From contig CAYNSR010000005.1 of assembly GCA_964400125.1 (NCBI GenBank), positions 62,001-126,000 on the forward strand: a stretch of DNA of 64,000 nt, written 5' to 3'. The DNA is from Micavibrio sp964400125. Its GTDB lineage: Bacteria > Pseudomonadota > Alphaproteobacteria > Micavibrionales > Micavibrionaceae. The translations under genes and the position numbers were made by a program. Below, piece by piece: positions 25,049 through 34,781 of the stretch; position 1 is the first letter of the stretch; each line of letters opens with the position of its first letter. The notes below the pieces were generated by a model that saw nothing but the letters and a program-made list of their open reading frames with translations, ran no database searches and was not told the origin of the DNA.

Positions 25049-26476
25049 ATGACCGCGACTGCCAAAACCGCATCTTCCGCCACCAGCGCCACCCGCATTG
25101 AAACCGACTCCTTCGGCGAGATTGCCGTCCCTGCCGACAGGTATTGGGGTGCGCAGACCCAGCGCAGCATCGAAAATTTCCGCATCGGCGAAGAACGTAT
25201 GCCCGGACCGCTGGTCCGCGCCCTCGGCATCCAGAAAAAGGCCGCTGCGCAGGCGAATATGGAGCTGGGTATTCTCGACACCAGACTGGCGCAGGCCATC
25301 ATGCAGGCCGCCGACGAAATCATCGACGGCACTCTGGCTGGGGAATTTCCGCTGGTCGTCTGGCAGACCGGATCGGGAACGCAGACCAACATGAATGCCA
25401 ACGAAGTTATTTCCAACCGCGCCATTCAAATTCTCGGCGGCGAAACGGGCAGCAAAAAACCCGTCCACCCCAATGACCATGTCAATATGGGGCAATCATC
25501 CAACGACACATTCCCGACCGTCATGCATATTGCGGCGGCAGAACAACTGCACCATGAACTGGTCCCGGCGCTGGAGACGCTGCACGCGGCACTGGACGCC
25601 AAGGCAAAGGCATTCATGGAGATCGTTAAAATTGGCCGGACCCACCTGCAAGACGCAACACCGATGACGCTGGGGCAGGAATTTTCAGGGTACGCCAAGC
25701 AAATCGAGTTCGGAATCACCCGGATCAACGGCGTCATGCCGCGCCTGTTGCAACTGGCGCAGGGCGGCACGGCTGTCGGCACGGGGATTAACTGCAAAAC
25801 CGGATTTGCAGAAAAATTCGCCGGGCGGGTTTCCAACATCACGGGGCTGGATTTTATCACCGCAGAAAACAAATTCGAGGCTCTCGCCAGCCATGACACC
25901 ATGGTCGAGGTTTCCGGCATGCTGAACGTGCTGGCGACATCTCTCATGAAAATCGCCAACGATATCCGCTTGCTGGCCTCCGGCCCGCGTTGCGGGATCG
26001 GCGAGATCAGCCTGCCGGAAAACGAACCGGGATCATCCATCATGCCGGGTAAGGTCAACCCGACGCAATCCGAAGCCATGACCATGGTATGCGCGCAAGT
26101 CATGGGCAACCATGTCACCGTCACCATCGCCGGAAGTCAGGGGCATTTTGAACTGAACGTGTTCAAGCCGGTGATTATTTTCAATGTGCTGCAATCCATC
26201 CGTCTGCTGGCCGATGCCTGCAACAGCTTTACCGGCAACTGTGTCGTCGGGATTGAGGCCAATACCGACCGCATCAACAAATTGCTGCATGAAAGCCTGA
26301 TGCTGGTCACTGCGCTGAACCCGCATATCGGCTATGACAACGCCGCCAAAATCGCCAAGAAGGCGCATAAGGAAGGCACGACGCTGATGCAGGCGGGCAT
26401 TGACCTCGGCCTTTTGACCGAGGCGCAATTCAAAGAGTGGATCAAACCCGAAGACATGGTCAAACCACGGGATTAA
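25049..26476 (+). CDS. fumC: Class II fumarate hydratase
   Basis: 475 residues; hydrates fumarate to L-malate in the TCA cycle, iron-independent. Signatures: QTGSGTQTNMNANEV, HVNMGQSSNDTFPT, IGRTHLQDATPMTLGQE and the mobile catalytic loop GSSIMPGKVNPTQSEA. Length 475 matches the family. The RHH gene starts within its stop codon. Confidence 0.97.
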   Translation: MTATAKTASSATSATRIETDSFGEIAVPADRYWGAQTQRSIENFRIGEERMPGPLVRALGIQKKAAAQANMELGILDTRLAQAIMQAADEIIDGTLAGEFPLVVWQTGSGTQTNMNANEVISNRAIQILGGETGSKKPVHPNDHVNMGQSSNDTFPTVMHIAAAEQLHHELVPALETLHAALDAKAKAFMEIVKIGRTHLQDATPMTLGQEFSGYAKQIEFGITRINGVMPRLLQLAQGGTAVGTGINCKTGFAEKFAGRVSNITGLDFITAENKFEALASHDTMVEVSGMLNVLATSLMKIANDIRLLASGPRCGIGEISLPENEPGSSIMPGKVNPTQSEAMTMVCAQVMGNHVTVTIAGSQGHFELNVFKPVIIFNVLQSIRLLADACNSFTGNCVVGIEANTDRINKLLHESLMLVTALNPHIGYDNAAKIAKKAHKEGTTLMQAGIDLGLLTEAQFKEWIKPEDMVKPRD

Positions 26477-26694
26477 TGAAAAAACACTCCGTCCGCATCG
26501 CCGGTCATGCGACCAGCATTACACTGGAAGCGCCCTTTTGGGACGCATTGCGCGACATCGCGGCGGAGCGGAAACAATCGCTGAATGACCTGATCGAGGA
26601 TATCGACAACGCGCGCGGGACAAACAACCTGTCGAGTGCCATCCGGGTTTTTGTTCTCAATGCCTGTAAAAGCCAGAGTGGCAGAGACGTTTAG
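26476..26694 (+). CDS. Ribbon-helix-helix (RHH_4) domain protein
   Basis: 72 residues. RHH_4 pattern: strand KHSVRIAGHATSITLEAPFW, helix ALRDIAAERKQSLNDLIEDI, then SSAIRVFVLNAC. Its ATG overlaps the fumC stop (TAATG), which couples translation. This fumC-RHH pair is common in Alphaproteobacteria. It may be a small DNA-binding regulator; no toxin gene follows, so I do not call it an antitoxin. Confidence 0.83.
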   Translation: MKKHSVRIAGHATSITLEAPFWDALRDIAAERKQSLNDLIEDIDNARGTNNLSSAIRVFVLNACKSQSGRDV

Positions 26695-26730
26695 CAGGCT
26701 GACGCCGGAGCGCGTTTTTCAGAAGCACTT

Positions 26731-26786
26731 CCTAGGGGAATCCATGGATCGCCTTAGAATTTTCTTCGAAAATTCAGGCGATGACG
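26731..26786 (+). repeat. Shortened, degenerate relative of the MITE-like repeat (copy C)
   Basis: Contains CTAGGGGAATCCATGG and CGCCTTAGAATTTTC followed by GAAAATTCAGGCGATGAC, which align with the centre of copies A and B after removal of about 18 bp and with compensating changes in the stem (TTGCC/GGCAA becomes TCGCC/GGCGA). The terminal GTTTTGAAACAG ends are not present. It lies in the 128-bp gap between converging genes. Confidence 0.7.
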
Positions 26787-26822
26787 GTGGTTGAATTTGA
26801 TCCAACCTCATTGAGGAATGAT

Positions 26823-29800
26823 CTACCGCCCCATAATACCTTCGAGGACGCCCTTCATAATCTGCTCTTCCGTGGAAAGCTGCTTTTGTTCCGGCGCAGG
26901 TGCGGGGGCCGCGTCCCCCGATGACGGGGCAATCTGTTCTTCCTGGGCCGGGGTGGCCTCAGGTGTGGCAACTGGTGCCGGCGTGGGTGCGGGTGCGGGG
27001 GCCGCGCCACCGCCCAGAACGGTATTGAGCAAGCTATTCAGTTCCGGGTTCTTATCACCCAGCATTTTCTGCAGTTTCTGGTTCACCCGCGTATTGACGT
27101 AGGATTCCATCGCGTTCCCGGCGAATGTATTTCCGGGATTGTCCAGCGGCCCCTGAAAGCGAATATCGAGATTCGGGGCGTCTTCCGGAGTGGCCAGATC
27201 GATTGTACTGTTCATGTCGATAAACCAGCGCGGCAGGCTGATCTGGCCCCTGTTGGCGATATTTGCCGTTGTGCCCGTCATGGCCAGATTGTCAAAATGA
27301 ATGACGCCTTCCGCAATGGTGAAGGGCCCTTCGACTTTTTCAAACGCCGTTTCCCCGCCCGAAAACGCAGAACCCGCCAGCCCGGTGATATTGTCGATCA
27401 CCTTGGTCGTGGAAACGAGCGAACGCGACATCGCCGCAAGATCGAACCCTTCGATCACGACATTCCGCCCGTTGACGTTCCCCTTCCCGGTCAGCGCCGA
27501 AATCAGGGCCGCCGGGGAAATGCCAGTCGAGGAGGCCTCCAGCCCCAGCGTGACATTCCCGCGTGCCTTTATCACACGCGCACCGCTGAAAGACGAAGCC
27601 AGTTGTTCCAGACCGACATCCTGAAAATCGGATTTGACGGTAAAGGACAGTGGATCGCGATCCTTTCCGGAGGAACGGACATTGGCCGTCAGGACCATAT
27701 TGCCGCCATAGACCTTCGCATCCATCTGCCCGACATTCATGACGCCGTCCTTGATGGTGACGCCCAGAATCGTATCATCTAAAACCCAGTTGCCGTATTC
27801 CACGCGCTTTGCATTGACCTTCAGATCAAGATTGAAGGCATGCAGCAGCGATGTATTGATGGCATTGCGGGACCAGCGCACATCGTTGGTCGCACCAGTC
27901 GTTACCTTGGCCGCATTCGCACTAGTTTTGGCCGTCCGGTTTTTGCCGGACAGGATATCCAGCGGGATAGTCCCGGCGACCAGAGCGGCGGTGACATCCG
28001 GCTTCGCGCCGCCGGTTTTTGCCTTGATCGTCCCGGTCATATCCATTCCGGCAAGCATGGCCTTGAGACCAGAAAAGGTATAAGTGTCACCTTCGAGATT
28101 GATATTGGTATAAACATCCATATCTTTTCTGATCCCGACTCCGGCCTTGTAAGACGGATTGAATTTTTGCGCCAGTTGTTCAAAATTCGGGTGCGTTACG
28201 CGCAAGGATAACTTATCCACGGCGGGTTTGTCCGCCAGAACCCCCAGCAGCAGGCCGTTTGCCTGCCCTTCCCCACCGAGCGCCTTGGCATTGGCATTAA
28301 AGGCCAGAGATTCCGGATTTTCACCGGAAAGCAGAACCGACAGATCGAGCGGGCCGAAATCCTGCGGCAGCTTTGACGTATCCACCTTGAAAGAGGACAG
28401 GAAAGCAATCGCATCGCCAGTTTTCCCGCCAAAGGTCATGTCGATGCCGGAAAGTTTATGTATTGCCTTCACCGTGCCGGAGGCTCGCATGACATCGCCT
28501 TCCGCATCGGTGAGCGCCGCCGATTTCAAATCCAGCGCACCGCCACTGAGCGCACCGTCAACGCTCAGCGCGCTATAGGCGACACCCTGCATCGTGACAT
28601 TTTTCAGATTGGCTTTCAGCGTCAGATCGACGGGCAGATCGAGTTTTTTAAGCGTCTCCTGCAACACCTGGCCGGCCGGTTTTGCCGGGACGGCAGTCTG
28701 CACCTTGGTTTCCGTCGGAGATTCCGCCTTCTTACCTGAGAAATGATCGAGATTGATATCCTGCCCCGACAGGGTCAGCAGCACATCATCGCGCCCGACC
28801 GGGTCAATAGTGTAGGACGACGCCCCTAGCGTAAAGGCCGTCTTTCCCAAAGACACGGAACCGCTATCAATCGCAGCCCTGACCGGGGTAATCCGCCCCT
28901 TGGCCGCGATGGAGATCGGGTCCTTGAACAAGGGCTGCATGGATTTGATTGTTGTTTCTGGAATAAGCGGCGACAGGAAGCGCCCCGGCGCACCGGAATT
29001 ACCCTTTATTTCATAGGTCAGGGCCGGATCGGAATAAACCGTGCCTGATTTATCCGCCCCTTGCGACACGGACGCAAAAACCAGTTCCGATTTTGCGCCG
29101 AATGTGCCACCGCCCGGCATCTTTCCAACATTTTCAGTGATTTTGATCGTGCCGGCCTTTTTATCCAGCCCCAATGTTACATCGCCAAATTCCGTCCCCT
29201 TGTAGGAGAGTCCCGCGAGGGCGATATCCGCCTTGATATCCATCGGCACGGGAAATTTCAGCGTTTGCGGCAGGAAGGATTTGATCCCCCCGACCTTCGG
29301 CGCGTCATTATTTGCCGCAGCCTTCACGGTTTTGACGGATTTAACCGGCATCAGGTCTTCGGCTTTCAGCACCGAGTCACTTTTCAAAACGGCATTGACC
29401 TGCACGGGGCCACCTTTGGCTTGCAGGTTGGCAACACCGACGGACCCGTCCGCCTTCAGGCCGCCAAAGGACATTTGCATGTTTTTCAGATCCGCCCGTT
29501 CAGGCCGCGCCGTTAGAAGGCCACGCATGGTAAACGGCAAGGGTGCCAGTGCCGACGGCTTTCCGGTCAGGGCCGCAAGCGTCGCGGACAGGTTTGCGCT
29601 TTCCAGACTGGTTTCCCCTTGCAGATCAAGCAGCCCCGCCGTACCGACAACACCGGAATAAATCAGAACGGTGCCGTTGGCGGGAAGTTTGGCGTTGGCC
29701 TGAATACTGATGGTTTGCGCGGTTTTGTCGATGCGCCCGGACTGGATGTCAAAAGCGATTTTTTGTTCGTTCCAGACCAAATCCCCGTTCCCCTTGAAGG

Positions 29801-30389
29801 GGCCGGAAAGACTATCCGCGCTCAAGACAGCATTAACATTGTGGATTTCCTGCTGCGTTCCCTTGGCGGCATCGCCGTAGAGGAAATGACCGTTTTCAAT
29901 TTGCACTTTCTGCAAGGCCAGTTTCGTTTGTGTGCCTGCGGCCGATTTTTCAGGTGTAGCCGGGTCAGAATCCTTCGCGGTTCTGGCCTGCAATATATCG
30001 GTCATCCAGAGTTTGCGCCCATCGCGGGCGATTTCCATCCTGACGACCGGATCAACCAGATTGACGCTGTTGATGCTGACCTCTCCGCGAAACAAGGGCG
30101 CGAGCGCGACACTGACTTCCGCCTTTTTGAGGGTAAGAAGATCGCGTGTTTCGGCGGACGCCGCCGAAACCGGAACGCGAATGGCGAGATTTTCAAACGC
30201 CACATGCGGAAACGGCAAAACCGCGAGCCGAATGGGACCGCCGAAATTGACCTCATAACCGGTGGCGTCGTGAATGGCTGTTTGTATTTTCGGTTTGTGC
30301 TGTTCCCAGTCGATCATGCCCGGCGCGACAATGGCAGCCCCGAAAACGATAACGACGACGACGACCAGACCAATAAGCAGTTTTTTCAC
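26823..30389 (-). CDS. AsmA family protein
   Basis: 1188 residues. The N-terminal membrane anchor (KKLLIGLVVVVVIVFGAA) and following DWEQHKPKIQTAIHDATGY, then FGGPIRLAVLPFPHVAFENL, are typical of AsmA. A long beta-rich repeated body follows (the bridge-like, lipid-transfer type fold of AsmA/TamB). The AsmA C-terminal region is recognisable (RSLVSTTKVIDNITGLAG, LAMTGTTANIANRGQISLPR). A Pro/Ala-rich tail ends the protein. It acts in the envelope, probably in lipid transport or outer-membrane biogenesis. The start is GTG at 30389, with AGGTGATC 8 bases upstream; a GTG at 30398 overlaps that site and is less likely. Confidence 0.88.
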   Translation of the reverse strand: MKKLLIGLVVVVVIVFGAAIVAPGMIDWEQHKPKIQTAIHDATGYEVNFGGPIRLAVLPFPHVAFENLAIRVPVSAASAETRDLLTLKKAEVSVALAPLFRGEVSINSVNLVDPVVRMEIARDGRKLWMTDILQARTAKDSDPATPEKSAAGTQTKLALQKVQIENGHFLYGDAAKGTQQEIHNVNAVLSADSLSGPFKGNGDLVWNEQKIAFDIQSGRIDKTAQTISIQANAKLPANGTVLIYSGVVGTAGLLDLQGETSLESANLSATLAALTGKPSALAPLPFTMRGLLTARPERADLKNMQMSFGGLKADGSVGVANLQAKGGPVQVNAVLKSDSVLKAEDLMPVKSVKTVKAAANNDAPKVGGIKSFLPQTLKFPVPMDIKADIALAGLSYKGTEFGDVTLGLDKKAGTIKITENVGKMPGGGTFGAKSELVFASVSQGADKSGTVYSDPALTYEIKGNSGAPGRFLSPLIPETTIKSMQPLFKDPISIAAKGRITPVRAAIDSGSVSLGKTAFTLGASSYTIDPVGRDDVLLTLSGQDINLDHFSGKKAESPTETKVQTAVPAKPAGQVLQETLKKLDLPVDLTLKANLKNVTMQGVAYSALSVDGALSGGALDLKSAALTDAEGDVMRASGTVKAIHKLSGIDMTFGGKTGDAIAFLSSFKVDTSKLPQDFGPLDLSVLLSGENPESLAFNANAKALGGEGQANGLLLGVLADKPAVDKLSLRVTHPNFEQLAQKFNPSYKAGVGIRKDMDVYTNINLEGDTYTFSGLKAMLAGMDMTGTIKAKTGGAKPDVTAALVAGTIPLDILSGKNRTAKTSANAAKVTTGATNDVRWSRNAINTSLLHAFNLDLKVNAKRVEYGNWVLDDTILGVTIKDGVMNVGQMDAKVYGGNMVLTANVRSSGKDRDPLSFTVKSDFQDVGLEQLASSFSGARVIKARGNVTLGLEASSTGISPAALISALTGKGNVNGRNVVIEGFDLAAMSRSLVSTTKVIDNITGLAGSAFSGGETAFEKVEGPFTIAEGVIHFDNLAMTGTTANIANRGQISLPRWFIDMNSTIDLATPEDAPNLDIRFQGPLDNPGNTFAGNAMESYVNTRVNQKLQKMLGDKNPELNSLLNTVLGGGAAPAPAPTPAPVATPEATPAQEEQIAPSSGDAAPAPAPEQKQLSTEEQIMKGVLEGIMGR

Positions 30390-30489
30390 AACGATCACCT
30401 TTTATTCATACGGAAACAGGGCCAGAGCAAGCCAGCCTTCAATACAGTGAAATATCTATGGCAATCTGAGGGCGTTCAACCCTTTTTGC

Positions 30490-31017
30490 CTATTTTTCTG
30501 TATATTTATCTTCAAAAGCGCGTATCGCGTCGAGGAACTGGTTCAATTTTGGCAAAACACCGTTCTGAAAGCTCTGTTGCTGCGTGCGCGGCAGGGACAC
30601 CAGGATAATGTCATAAATATTGCGCACGACATCGAGCAAGGTTTTAACATCCGCATGGCGGCTCAACAGGGCGTTATTGGTCTGAACGATTCGCTTCATC
30701 AGCATCGGCACGATGGCGCGGATGGTCGGGTCGCTTTTACGCAACTTATCTTCCAGAGTCTGGCGGGTAATCACGATAAGGTTCGTGTCTTCCACCGTTT
30801 CAACCGTGGCGGAGCGTTTTTCATCAAAGACCAGCGCCATTTCACCGAAGATCTGCCCCGGACCGAGTTGCGCCAGCTCGATCTGCCGCCCTTCATACTC
30901 CACAAAAACCCGCACCGCGCCGGATTGCACCAGAAAAGCGCTGTTCCCGGCTTCCCCTTCCTTGATGATAACGACACCTTTCGCAACGAAGCGACGTTCA
31001 AGGACCGCGTTTTCCAT
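30490..31017 (-). CDS. Cyclic nucleotide-binding domain protein, second paralogue
   Basis: 175 residues with the same plan as the protein at 11213: a cNMP-binding roll (LGPGQIFGEMALVFDEKRSATV) at about residues 10-100, then a helical C-terminus without helix-turn-helix. It lies 21 bp after phaB in the same direction, so it is probably co-transcribed with the PHB genes. A regulatory link to PHB metabolism is possible but unproven. Confidence 0.85.
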   Translation of the reverse strand: MENAVLERRFVAKGVVIIKEGEAGNSAFLVQSGAVRVFVEYEGRQIELAQLGPGQIFGEMALVFDEKRSATVETVEDTNLIVITRQTLEDKLRKSDPTIRAIVPMLMKRIVQTNNALLSRHADVKTLLDVVRNIYDIILVSLPRTQQQSFQNGVLPKLNQFLDAIRAFEDKYTEK

Positions 31018-31038
31018 GCACTGTATTCCCCCGCCCGA

Positions 31039-31764
31039 TCAGGGCATATATTGCCCGCCATTGAGCGATACGGTTGATCCGGTGATAAAGGCCGCCTTTT
31101 CAGAAGCCAGAAAAACCACCATGTCGGCAATTTCCTCCGGCTTGCCCATGCGGCCCACGGGGATTTGCTTGACGATGCTGGCCAGAACTTCCGGCGCGAC
31201 CGCACCCGTCATGTCGGTTTCGATATAGCCCGGACAAATTGCGTTCACGGTAATCCCCTTGCCCGCGCTTTCCAGCGCCAGCGCCTTGGTGAAACCGAGC
31301 ATCCCCGCCTTGGCCGCCGCATAATTGGTCTGACCGAACTGGCCCTTCTGGCCGTTGATGGAACTGATATTGACGATGCGCCCATAGGCACGTTCACGCA
31401 TGAACGGCAACACGGCCCGGCACATGTTGAAACAGGATTTCAGGTTGGTATCGACAACCGCATCCCAGTCATCCGCCGCCATCTTGTGCAAAACCCGGTC
31501 CCTCGTGATCCCGGCGTTATTGACCAAAACCCCGACAGGCCCGAGCGTTTGTTCGATGTCCTGACAAACGGCGAGACAGGCTTGCGTATCCGTGACATCG
31601 ACCTTGAATGCTTTGGCCCCGGTATCGCTTTCGCATTTTTTTGCAGCCTCGTCGTTCCCGTAATAAAGGGCCGCAACCGTAAAGCCCGCGTCGATCAGTT
31701 GTCTGGTAATCGCCAGCCCGATTCCGCGCGTCCCGCCCGTGACAACGGCAATTTTGTCAGTCAT
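31039..31764 (-). CDS. phaB: Acetoacetyl-CoA reductase
   Basis: 241 residues, short-chain dehydrogenase using NADPH to reduce acetoacetyl-CoA to (R)-3-hydroxybutyryl-CoA. Motifs: VVTGGTRGIGLAI (cofactor), NNAGITRDRVLHKM, catalytic SSINGQKGQFGQTNYAAAKA (Ser, Tyr, Lys), and NAICPGYIETDM. It starts 15 bp after phaA. Confidence 0.96.
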   Translation of the reverse strand: MTDKIAVVTGGTRGIGLAITRQLIDAGFTVAALYYGNDEAAKKCESDTGAKAFKVDVTDTQACLAVCQDIEQTLGPVGVLVNNAGITRDRVLHKMAADDWDAVVDTNLKSCFNMCRAVLPFMRERAYGRIVNISSINGQKGQFGQTNYAAAKAGMLGFTKALALESAGKGITVNAICPGYIETDMTGAVAPEVLASIVKQIPVGRMGKPEEIADMVVFLASEKAAFITGSTVSLNGGQYMP

Positions 31765-31779
31765 TTATCATCCCTTCGA

Positions 31780-32991
31780 TCAAGCTATTTTCTTCAAATC
31801 CATGCCTGCGTCGCGTTCGACGCACATCGCAATACCCATACCCCCGCCGATACACAACGTCGCGAGCCCCCGGGTCGCATCGCGCCGCGCCATTTCATGC
31901 AGCAACGTCACCAGAACGCGGGTGCCGGATGCACCAATCGGGTGGCCCAGCGCAATCGCGCCCCCGTTGACATTGACCTTTTCCGGATCGAAGCCAAGTT
32001 CCTTCATCACGCAACAGGCCTGCGCCGCAAAGGCTTCGTTTGATTCCACCAGATCAAGATCCTTCACCGACCAGCCTGCTTTTTCCAGCGCCTTGCGGCT
32101 GGCGGGAATGGGGCCGGTCCCCATCACTGCCGGATCAACCCCGGCGGTCGCCCAGGAACGGATGGTCGCAAAAACGGGAAGCCCACGCTTCTTCGCTTCA
32201 CTGGCGCGCATCAGCACGACAGCCGCAGCACCGTCATTGATGCCGGACGCATTGGCAGCGGTCACGGTTCCGTCGGGTTTGAAAGCCGGACGCATCCCGG
32301 CGAGCCCTTCGGCGGTGACGCCGGAGCGGGGGAATTCATCCTTGTCGACGGTGATTTCTTCTTTCTTCACCTTGACGGTCACGGGGACCATTTCCGCCTT
32401 GAATTTTCCGGCGGCAATCGCTTTTTCCGCCTTGTTTTGCGACCCGGCGGCAAAGCTGTCCTGCATCTGGCGGGTGATCTGGTATTTTTCAGCAATATTT
32501 TCCGCCGTGATGCCCATGTGGTAACCGTTGAAAACATCCCACAGCCCGTCACGGATCATGGTGTCAACCATTTCGGCATTGCCCATTTTCGTGGCATTGC
32601 GCAGGTTAATGCAATGCGGCGAAAGGCTCATATTTTCCTGCCCGCCCGCAACGATAATATCCGCGTCCCCGTTCAGGATTGATTGCATGCCCATGGCGAC
32701 GGTACGCAGGCCAGACCCGCAGACCTGATTGACGGTCAGCGCGGTTTTGTCCTGCGGCACCCCGGCACCGATTGCGGCCTGACGCGCCGGATTTTGCCCT
32801 GCCCCTGCGGTCAGGATTTGCCCCATGATGACTTCATCAACATCGTTTGCGGCAACGTTGCAATCGGCCAGTACGGCGCGGATAGCGCAACTGCCCAGAT
32901 CATGCGCAGGGATGCCGCTCAAAGATCCGCTGAAACTGCCGATCGGGGTTCTTTTGGCCGCGACGATAACGATGGGGTCTTGCTGGGTCAT
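31780..32991 (-). CDS. phaA: Acetyl-CoA C-acetyltransferase (beta-ketothiolase)
   Basis: 403 residues, condenses two acetyl-CoA to acetoacetyl-CoA. Nucleophile Cys in VNQVCGSGLRTVAM, GGQENMSLSPH, and the C-terminal active-site motifs NVNGGAIALGHPIGASGTR and TLCIGGGMGIAM. Second gene in the order phaC-phaA-phaB. Confidence 0.96.
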   Translation of the reverse strand: MTQQDPIVIVAAKRTPIGSFSGSLSGIPAHDLGSCAIRAVLADCNVAANDVDEVIMGQILTAGAGQNPARQAAIGAGVPQDKTALTVNQVCGSGLRTVAMGMQSILNGDADIIVAGGQENMSLSPHCINLRNATKMGNAEMVDTMIRDGLWDVFNGYHMGITAENIAEKYQITRQMQDSFAAGSQNKAEKAIAAGKFKAEMVPVTVKVKKEEITVDKDEFPRSGVTAEGLAGMRPAFKPDGTVTAANASGINDGAAAVVLMRASEAKKRGLPVFATIRSWATAGVDPAVMGTGPIPASRKALEKAGWSVKDLDLVESNEAFAAQACCVMKELGFDPEKVNVNGGAIALGHPIGASGTRVLVTLLHEMARRDATRGLATLCIGGGMGIAMCVERDAGMDLKKIA

Positions 32992-33073
32992 GACTGGGAA
33001 TCCCTGTTGGTTGGAAGTCTGGAAGATGATAGACGGAAGGTATTATTGCCTTCCGTGCGGATTATGCAAGCCA

Positions 33074-34168
33074 TTATGCACCTTGCAGCCAGTCACATAC
33101 CGGACGCCAGACCATCTCCGGTGCGCGCCGCCCGGCCATCAGGCTGATATGCCCGCAAGGCGGCTCCAGCAATGTCGCCCGCGTTGTTTGCTGCATAGCA
33201 GCATGAGCAGATTCCGGCGGCACGAGAATATCTTTTGCCGCCGCCACGACCAGAATGCGGTGGTCCCTTACCCTGCCGAGATCGACCCATTTACCCTGCG
33301 CCGGATCATTGCGCCCGTACCAGTCGATGATGCAGGCGGTGGCAACACCGCGCGGTAAATCCTGCCCTCCGTTCAGCCAGTCTTCAACGGCGATAAATAT
33401 CTTTTCTTCAAAACTTCCTTCCGCCATCTCCAGAAAATTTGAAAATTTGTTGACCGCCAGAGCCGGATTAACGCGGGCGAACACATTTTGAATCCAGTCC
33501 ACCGGCAAGCCGGGATTTTTTTCCAGCAATTGCATCGCCGATGCCGCCCCGGTCACCACCTGCGCCAGCATGCGCGGATCGCCAGCGTGGAAATCCCACG
33601 GCGCGGACAGCAACACCAGATCGGAAAACAATTCCGGACGTTCCGCCGCCGCGCCGAGAAGCAGCGTCCCGCCCATGCAATAACCGATCGCCTTGACCGA
33701 GCCGGGAGCGTTTTGCGCCACATGGCGGGCGGCATCGTGAATGCGGGCGGTGACCCCCGCCAGATCCTGCAACCCCGGATCGTCCACCGGGCTGCCCCAA
33801 TCCAGCAAATACACATCATAACCTTGCGCCGCCATCCAGCGCACATAGGAACGCCCGGGAAAGAGATCGAGGATTTCCGATCCGTTAATCATCGACGGAA
33901 CAATCAGGACCGTATCGATCTTTTCCCCCGCCGCCGGACAAAAATAAAGCTTCCCGGTGTCCTTGCGCCAGACGACATCCAGCGCCGTTTCACCGCGTAC
34001 CCACGGATGCGTTTGGTATTTACGAATCCCTTCGACCATATGCAGCATGGCCTGACGGTGACGCGCCCGGTCTTCCTCGTCTGCATCCGGACCCAGCAAC
34101 GACATCGCCGCGCCGAGATAAACACTCAACGGGCGCGGGGCGGAGCGGACAAAGGGCGTGGCATTCAT
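33074..34168 (-). CDS. phaC: Polyhydroxyalkanoate synthase-like alpha/beta hydrolase
   Basis: 364 residues. Visible are the lipase-like box GYCMGG with nucleophile Cys164, Asp313 in AKDILVP, and His340 in PCGHISLM, all as in PhaC. Also DVYLLDWGSP and DWYGRNDPAQGKW are typical PhaC blocks. Class I synthases are about 580-600 residues with a long N-terminal domain. This protein lacks that domain and matches the size of class III PhaC, but no phaE is present. It probably polymerises 3-hydroxybutyryl-CoA to PHB. 82 bp separate it from phaA downstream. Confidence 0.85.
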   Translation of the reverse strand: MNATPFVRSAPRPLSVYLGAAMSLLGPDADEEDRARHRQAMLHMVEGIRKYQTHPWVRGETALDVVWRKDTGKLYFCPAAGEKIDTVLIVPSMINGSEILDLFPGRSYVRWMAAQGYDVYLLDWGSPVDDPGLQDLAGVTARIHDAARHVAQNAPGSVKAIGYCMGGTLLLGAAAERPELFSDLVLLSAPWDFHAGDPRMLAQVVTGAASAMQLLEKNPGLPVDWIQNVFARVNPALAVNKFSNFLEMAEGSFEEKIFIAVEDWLNGGQDLPRGVATACIIDWYGRNDPAQGKWVDLGRVRDHRILVVAAAKDILVPPESAHAAMQQTTRATLLEPPCGHISLMAGRRAPEMVWRPVCDWLQGA

Positions 34169-34295
34169 TTTTTCGGCAAATCCCCGGCCTTAAGCTTATG
34201 AAAAAACACGCGGTAGGCAAAGCTTTGACAGCCCGCCAAATAGGGCATAGACTCTGCACTTCCACGGAATCGCAGCATAACAGGAAAAGAGTATC

Positions 34296-34781
34296 GTGAC
34301 GAAAACCCGTTCAGACAAGCCAACCGTCATCAAGAAATACGCCAATCGTCGTCTCTACGATACCGGGCGCAGCAGCTATGTAACCCTCGACGATCTCTGC
34401 ACGATGGTCAAGGAAGGCCGGGATTTTGTTGTTTATGATGCCAAATCCGGCGACGACCTGACCCGTCAGGTCCTGACCCAGATCATCGTCGAGCAGGAAG
34501 GCAAGGAAGGGCAGAATTTGCTGCCAATTACGTTCCTGCGCCAGCTCATCGGGTTTTACGGGGACAATATCCAGTCCATCGTGCCGAATTATCTCGAACA
34601 ATCGCTGGAAAGCTTCGTCAAAAATCAGGAGCAATTCCGCGATATATTCCCGGTCTCGACGTTCGAGGAAATCAATCGGCAGAATATGGCGCTGTTTGAA
34701 AATGCCATGCGTGCCGCATGGACCCCGTTTGCCGCATCCGTTCCCGGTGCCAAAAAAACCGGCCACAAGGACGACGAATAA
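34296..34781 (+). CDS. phaR: Polyhydroxyalkanoate synthesis repressor PhaR
   Basis: 161 residues. PHB/PHA accumulation regulator DNA-binding domain at the N-terminus (VIKKYANRRLYDTGRSSYVT LDDL, shown in parts), then the PhaR C-terminal repeats (LRQLIGFYGDNIQ, LEQSLESFVKNQEQFRD). It represses phasin and synthesis genes and binds PHB. GTG start at 34296 with AGGA upstream. Divergent from phaC with a 127-bp shared control region, where it may bind. Confidence 0.94.
   Translation: MTKTRSDKPTVIKKYANRRLYDTGRSSYVTLDDLCTMVKEGRDFVVYDAKSGDDLTRQVLTQIIVEQEGKEGQNLLPITFLRQLIGFYGDNIQSIVPNYLEQSLESFVKNQEQFRDIFPVSTFEEINRQNMALFENAMRAAWTPFAASVPGAKKTGHKDDE

Noticed and set aside
26476..26694. Antitoxin of a toxin-antitoxin pair
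   Set aside because: RHH fold fits, but no toxin-sized gene follows on the same strand and the fumC-RHH arrangement is common and not a TA locus.
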